From Gammaproteobacteria bacterium (GTDB taxonomy: Bacteria; Pseudomonadota; Gammaproteobacteria; Ga0077536), in NCBI GenBank assembly GCA_030833185.1, contig JAURHQ010000006.1, forward strand, positions 1-53,515: DNA of 53,515 bases, read 5' to 3'. A program made the translations under genes and the position numbers. The notes under the pieces were generated by a model, which saw only the letters and a program-made list of their open reading frames with translations, was not told the DNA's origin and did not search any database. The first letter of the stretch is position 1, and the number at the start of each line of letters is the position of its first letter. Of this stretch, positions 49,882 through 53,515 are shown in pieces.

Positions 49882-50421
49882 ATGTGCGGCTTTGTGCGGT
49901 TGCCGGCCCGACACGCACTGGCGCTGATCTGGGCCCTCGGCTGGTGGCTGAGCAGCGCCAGCGCCGCCGCCATGGACTTCATTCACTTCTCACCACCGCC
50001 CTTTCTGGACGGCCCCAGCGTTTCGCGTGCCGCACTCGGCGCCACCTATTTGTACCGCGGCCGGGACCAGTTCGCCGGCACCGAATTGCGCATCACCGTC
50101 GCCCGCCAGCCCCCCGAGATGGCCAATCCCGCACCCCTGTCGGCGTCGGCGTGTCTCGAGATATTTGAGGCCGAACTGAAACGCCAGCACCCGGATTTAT
50201 TTGCCTTGCCGACAGCGTTGCGACTACGCGTGGGGCCGGACGAATTCAGCCAGATTCGCTGGAGTCGCCGACAGCATGGGGCGGTCGTCACCGGCGTTTT
50301 GGCCTGCGGCGTGCACCGGGATTACTTTGTCGCCATCAACTATGGCGCGACCAGCACGGTTGCCCTCAAGCTATTTCCCGTCATCCGGCAACAACTCAGC
50401 CGGCTTGCACTCAATTTCTGA
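49882..50421 (+). CDS. Exported hypothetical protein
   Basis: A 179-residue protein I do not recognise. It has a signal peptide (about 1-30, SASAAA cleavage region). The mature part contains SRAALGATYLYRGRDQFAGTELRIT, a single cysteine pair region (ASACLEIF and VLACGV) and LFPVIRQQLSRLALNF at the end. The layout is reminiscent of small periplasmic stress proteins. It is divergent from the MscK-like gene (76 bp between starts) and 26 bp upstream of yhhQ. The start is ATG 49882; an upstream GTG or ATG in the same frame would not encode a signal peptide. Confidence 0.6.
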   Translation: MCGFVRLPARHALALIWALGWWLSSASAAAMDFIHFSPPPFLDGPSVSRAALGATYLYRGRDQFAGTELRITVARQPPEMANPAPLSASACLEIFEAELKRQHPDLFALPTALRLRVGPDEFSQIRWSRRQHGAVVTGVLACGVHRDYFVAINYGATSTVALKLFPVIRQQLSRLALNF

Positions 50422-50447
50422 TCACCCAGCGCACGGACACCCCGCCG

Positions 50448-51155
50448 ATGAAACAATCGTACCGATACTTTGATTTCGTCATGGCAGGCTTCGTGGCCGT
50501 GCTGCTGTGTTCCAACCTGATCGGCCCGGCCAAGGTCTGCGAAATCCCGCTGCCGTTGCTGGGCACCGCGCTCGTGTTTGGCGCGGGCAATCTTTTCTTC
50601 CCCATCAGCTACATTTTTGGCGACGTGCTGACCGAAGTGTATGGCTATGCCCGCGCCCGCCGCGTGATCTGGGCGGGCTTCGGCGCCATGGTTTTCGCCA
50701 GCATCATGTCTGCCATCGTCGTGGGCCTGCCCGCCAGCAAGGCAGAGTCCTTTAACGTCGTGCTGCAACCGGCGTTGGAGACGGTATTCGGCGGCACCGC
50801 GCGCATCGTCTGTGCGTCGATGCTGGCGTTCTGGGTTGGCGATTTCGTCAACTCCTACGTGCTGGCCCGCATGAAGGTGCTCACCAACGGCCGCTGGCTG
50901 TGGAGTCGCACGATAGGCTCGACCGTGGTCGGGCAGGCGGTCGATAGTCTGGTGTTCTACCCCGTGGCGTTCTTCGGGATCTGGGAAACGGAGACCCTCT
51001 TCCGGGTGCTCGTGTTCAACTGGCTGTTCAAGATCAGCGTCGAGGTGATGATGACCCCGTTGACCTATCTGGTCGTGAACTGGTTGAAACGGGAGGAAGG
51101 CGAGGATTTCTTCGATCGGGAAACCGATTTCACGCCCTTCTCCCTGAAAAACTGA
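50448..51155 (+). CDS. yhhQ: Queuosine precursor transporter (YhhQ / VUT family)
   Basis: Inner-membrane importer of the queuosine precursors preQ0/preQ1. The 235-residue product has six or seven transmembrane helices. The VUT-family motifs are FPISYIFGDVLTEVYGYARARRVIW near 54-78, the FWVGDFVNSYVLARMK block near 126-141, and the late VGQAVDSLVFYPVAF. No preQ1 riboswitch fits in the 26 bp upstream. The presence suggests the organism salvages queuosine precursors. Confidence 0.93.
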   Translation: MKQSYRYFDFVMAGFVAVLLCSNLIGPAKVCEIPLPLLGTALVFGAGNLFFPISYIFGDVLTEVYGYARARRVIWAGFGAMVFASIMSAIVVGLPASKAESFNVVLQPALETVFGGTARIVCASMLAFWVGDFVNSYVLARMKVLTNGRWLWSRTIGSTVVGQAVDSLVFYPVAFFGIWETETLFRVLVFNWLFKISVEVMMTPLTYLVVNWLKREEGEDFFDRETDFTPFSLKN

Positions 51156-51164
51156 AGGCCTGCC

Positions 51165-51977
51165 TCAGGCAAGCAATTGGTCCCGACGGCTCGCCGCCAG
51201 TCTGACCACTTGCTCGGGCGGCAGCGCTGCGGGCAGCGGAAAGCATTCCCCTGGCCGGGCCACCCGCAGGCCGGCGGCCTCAATGGCCTCGCCCGCCGAC
51301 GCTGACTCATAGTGGTAGGCCACGAGACGCGCGCGCACCTCGGCCGGGTATTCGCCAAGAATGTCCGGCAAGCCTGCATGCGCGGGCGATGCGTGGAGCC
51401 CGCAGTCGTGGAACACCGGCTCGCCGCTTGCGGCAAATGCCTTCACCACCTCCGGGATCGGGCGGGTATCGCTGCTGAAGAAAAATGAGCCGCCCAAGGC
51501 CACACCAAACGCCGCCCGGTGCCCGCTGTGGCGGACCGGGAAGACGCTGAACAAGAGCCCGGCGTGCCAGAACCAGTCGCTGACCGGCACCAGCCGGAAG
51601 GCATCCCAGAAGTTGGCACCGCCCTCGCTCAACAGGAACGGCGCATTGGCGAGCTTGGCGTGCAGACCGGCGACCAGATCTGCCGGTACAAACAGCGTGA
51701 TTTCTCCGCGACGCGTGAAATAAGCCCGATAAAACAACTGCTCGACGCCGCCAATGTGGTCCAGATGCAGGTGGCTGATGAACACCGCCGGCGGCAACTC
51801 AACGCCGTATTGCGCCCGAAAATCGTCCAGCGTGCGGGGGCCACAGTCGATCAGCAGCGACGGCTCGCCGTCGCGTTCCAGCACCGCAGAGGCACTGCCG
51901 AGTTCAGATGCCCGCGCATTCCCGACGCCCAGAAACCGTAGCGCAAGCGTGGCACTCACCTCAGTCTTGTCGTGCAT
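51165..51977 (-). CDS. MBL-fold metallo-hydrolase
   Basis: A 270-residue metallo-beta-lactamase-fold hydrolase. The metal motif HLHLDHIGG (about 69-77) supplies the His, His, Asp and His ligands. Further ligands are the His in FPVRHSGHRAAFG, the Asp in FFFSSDTRPIPE and the His in VAYHYES. The pattern resembles RNase Z/PhnP-like phosphodiesterases rather than beta-lactamases; the substrate is unknown. ATG 51977 is the first start after the upstream gene; the 5' end overlaps that gene's 3' end by 17 bp. It is the last gene of a minus-strand set with the YbhN-like protein and GT2. Confidence 0.82.
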   Translation of the reverse strand: MHDKTEVSATLALRFLGVGNARASELGSASAVLERDGEPSLLIDCGPRTLDDFRAQYGVELPPAVFISHLHLDHIGGVEQLFYRAYFTRRGEITLFVPADLVAGLHAKLANAPFLLSEGGANFWDAFRLVPVSDWFWHAGLLFSVFPVRHSGHRAAFGVALGGSFFFSSDTRPIPEVVKAFAASGEPVFHDCGLHASPAHAGLPDILGEYPAEVRARLVAYHYESASAGEAIEAAGLRVARPGECFPLPAALPPEQVVRLAASRRDQLLA

Positions 51978-52959
51978 CGTGAGCCATCGATGTGGGGGAA
52001 TCGCCATTATGCACGGCCCGTCCCAGCAGCAGCAGCAAGCCGACCCCCGTTGCGGAACCGAGCAAGCACAATTGGACCAGGCCCGATGCGGCAATCCCCA
52101 CCGGCGCGGGCACGCCGAGCATCGGCATTACGGTGGCGAACACCAGCTGGAAACTGCCGATGTAGGCCGGCGCGGTGGGCACCAGCGTGCTGAGCGAGGC
52201 TGTGCTCATGGCGATGAGCGCGGCCGCCATGCCGATTGGCGCGCCCAGCGCGGCAAACATCATCGCCAAGGCGGCGGCTTCTGCCGCCCAGATGGCGGCT
52301 GTAAAGACGAGCAGCGACGCCGCGTTATGCACCCGGACCGCCCCCATCCCGGCCTGCAAATCGCTCAATAAACGCTGGGCAAGCGGTGGCATACGCACGC
52401 TCAAGGCGGTGCCGCGCATCAGCCAGACGGCCACGCCGATCACAACCCCGACCAACACGCCGGCTTGCATCAGCACACGCCCCAGATCGACCGCTGGGTG
52501 AGCGGCCGCCGGTGGCTGAAAACAAAACAGGCCAAGCGCCAGACACAACAGGATGGCGGTCAAATCCAGCACGCGCTCGACCACGATCGAGCCGAGAATC
52601 ACGGTGCGCGACAGGCCTAGCCGCCGCTTTGCCAAATCGGCGCGAAAGATTTCGCCCAGCCGCGCCGGCAACAGGTTGTTCATGGCATAGCCGCAGATCA
52701 GCAGCTCTCCCACCGCCGTCCGCCGCACCGGCAAGAGCTCCCGGAGCAGGCTGTGCCAGCGCAGGATGCGCAGGCCCATCCCGACCCAATACAGCGCAAC
52801 GGCCACCAGTACCAAGGGCCAACGGAGACCCTCGATGGCCGCCTGCACATCGGCCAAGTCGGTAATGCGGAAGGCCATCCAGAGCATTCCCAAGCCCAGC
52901 CCGATGCCAGCCAGCGCCAGCACCCACTGGTGGCGGGTGCCGCTCCTGGCCTGCTTCAT
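51961..52959 (-). CDS. YbhN/AglD-like flippase-domain membrane protein
   Basis: A 332-residue integral membrane protein with about eight helices. It is of the lysylphosphatidylglycerol synthase transmembrane-region (UPF0104) family, with the conserved block WHSLLRELLPVRRTAVGELLICGYAMNNLLPARLGEIFRA at about residues 67-106. Family members assist lipid transfer or export. ATG 52959 overlaps the stop of the glycosyltransferase gene (ATGA, 52956-52959), so the two are coupled. A joint role in lipid-linked sugar or lipid modification is inferred. Confidence 0.88.
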   Translation of the reverse strand: MKQARSGTRHQWVLALAGIGLGLGMLWMAFRITDLADVQAAIEGLRWPLVLVAVALYWVGMGLRILRWHSLLRELLPVRRTAVGELLICGYAMNNLLPARLGEIFRADLAKRRLGLSRTVILGSIVVERVLDLTAILLCLALGLFCFQPPAAAHPAVDLGRVLMQAGVLVGVVIGVAVWLMRGTALSVRMPPLAQRLLSDLQAGMGAVRVHNAASLLVFTAAIWAAEAAALAMMFAALGAPIGMAAALIAMSTASLSTLVPTAPAYIGSFQLVFATVMPMLGVPAPVGIAASGLVQLCLLGSATGVGLLLLLGRAVHNGDSPTSMAHDARQD

Positions 52960-53515
52960 GGGAGGCGATATTTCAACAGATACCACAGCGCCTTAACGCC
53001 GTCTTTCCAGTTGATTTTCTTGCCTTCATCGTAGGTTCGGCCGTAGTAGCTGATGCCCATTTCGTAGATTCGCCAGCGTCTGGCCAGTGCGACCTGCGCG
53101 CTGAACTGCACTTCGAAGCCAAAGTCGTTCGCGGTAATGCTGAGGCTCTCCAGCACTTCCCGCGTGAACATTTTGTAGCAGACCTCAATGTCTGACAGGG
53201 TCTGGTTGTAGAGCAGGTTGAACAGGAAGGAAATCAGGCGATTGGCCATGTAGTGATGGAAATAGAGCGCCCGGTGCGGTCGTCCGTAGAAACGTGAGCC
53301 GTAGACCACGTCGGCCACCCGGCGCCGACAAATCAGGTCGAGCATCTGCGCCCAGTCTTCCGGGTCGTACTCCAGGTCGGCATCCTGAATAACCACCACA
53401 TCGCCGCTGGCAGCGCGTAGCCCTGTTTGCAGCGCGCCACCCTTGCCGCGGTTGTGTTCGTGATAGAGCACCCGGAACTGCACGCCCCGCGCGGGGCCAG
53501 GCACCAGCGTCAAAC
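52956..53515 (-). CDS. Family 2 glycosyltransferase, start beyond window
   Basis: Glycosyltransferase of the dolichyl-phosphate-mannose-synthase-like GT2 group. The window holds the last 186 codons; the start is beyond the right edge. Visible motifs are NRGKGGALQTGL (nucleotide-sugar loop), the acidic DADLEYDPEDW (metal-binding DXD-type), and SDIEVCYKMF. The C-terminus (ISYYGRTYDEGKKINWKDG) is typical of soluble polyprenyl-phosphate hexosyltransferases, which make lipid-linked sugars at the membrane. It is coupled to the YbhN-like gene. Confidence 0.9.
   Translation of the reverse strand, partial: LTLVPGPARGVQFRVLYHEHNRGKGGALQTGLRAASGDVVVIQDADLEYDPEDWAQMLDLICRRRVADVVYGSRFYGRPHRALYFHHYMANRLISFLFNLLYNQTLSDIEVCYKMFTREVLESLSITANDFGFEVQFSAQVALARRWRIYEMGISYYGRTYDEGKKINWKDGVKALWYLLKYRLP

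Overview
The window is a GC-rich (roughly two-thirds G+C), densely packed bacterial chromosome segment with about 55 protein genes and three tRNA genes. Gene content and order point to a gammaproteobacterium near the Xanthomonadales, Nevskiales or Steroidobacterales. The order dapF-DUF484-xerC, hslVU, ubiE-ubiJ-ubiB, rhodanese-secB-gpsA-trmL, def-fmt-rsmB-DUF4390-ntrY-ntrX and LysM-dprA-smg-topA is typical of that part of the class. I see no insertion sequence, prophage, CRISPR array, rRNA gene or gene-free stretch over 300 bp. The genome name cannot be read from the sequence.

Layout. 1-5812: phosphatidylserine synthase (cut by the window edge), a type-4 uracil-DNA glycosylase, rimI, a PagL-like lipid A deacylase and phosphatidylserine decarboxylase. 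Divergent from the last is a membrane-anchored class III aminotransferase, followed by a convergent Mpo1/DUF962-like membrane protein. 5964-8967: cysM, a 3'-5' exonuclease and rlmD. 8988-16273: a probable murein-peptide salvage region in two blocks. Block one is a peptide-binding lipoprotein, a YkuD protein without signal peptide and a degenerate nuclease-fold protein. Block two is two Dpp-type permeases, NagZ and a TraB/GumN protein, all joined by ATGA overlaps. Two minus-strand genes, a winged-helix protein and a membrane protein, lie between the blocks. 16362-18771: dapF-DUF484-xerC. 18876-22203: a small acidic protein, then minus-strand SDR, acyl-CoA dehydrogenase, DUF2237 and peptide deformylase. 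22403-28305: small heat-shock protein, hslVU, DUF971 and ubiEJB. 28318-33330: ctpA, rhodanese, secB, gpsA, trmL and a class 1B dihydroorotate dehydrogenase. 33364-40349: minus-strand ntrX-ntrY-DUF4390-rsmB-fmt and a frameshifted second deformylase. 40489-46017: LysM protein, dprA, smg and topA. 46097-46467: tRNA-Tyr, tRNA-Gly and a tRNA with a Thr-like 5' end and Asn body. 46494-53515: MscK-like channel, secreted hypothetical, queuosine-precursor transporter, MBL hydrolase, YbhN-like membrane protein and a GT2 cut by the window edge.

Most useful leads. (1) The 8988-16273 region looks like an ABC-type anhydromuropeptide import and recycling system with a cytoplasmic YkuD enzyme and NagZ but no local ATPase. 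(2) The third tRNA appears to be a tRNA-Thr/tRNA-Asn chimera, meaning either a real recombination or a misassembly; if misassembled, everything right of about 46400 is not truly adjacent to the left part. (3) The fmt-linked def carries a one-base deletion just before its metal-binding HExxH, while a second intact def lies 18 kb away. (4) The aminotransferase/Mpo1-like/psd neighbourhood suggests an uncharacterised lipid pathway. (5) NtrX has lost GAFTGA and several ATPase residues.
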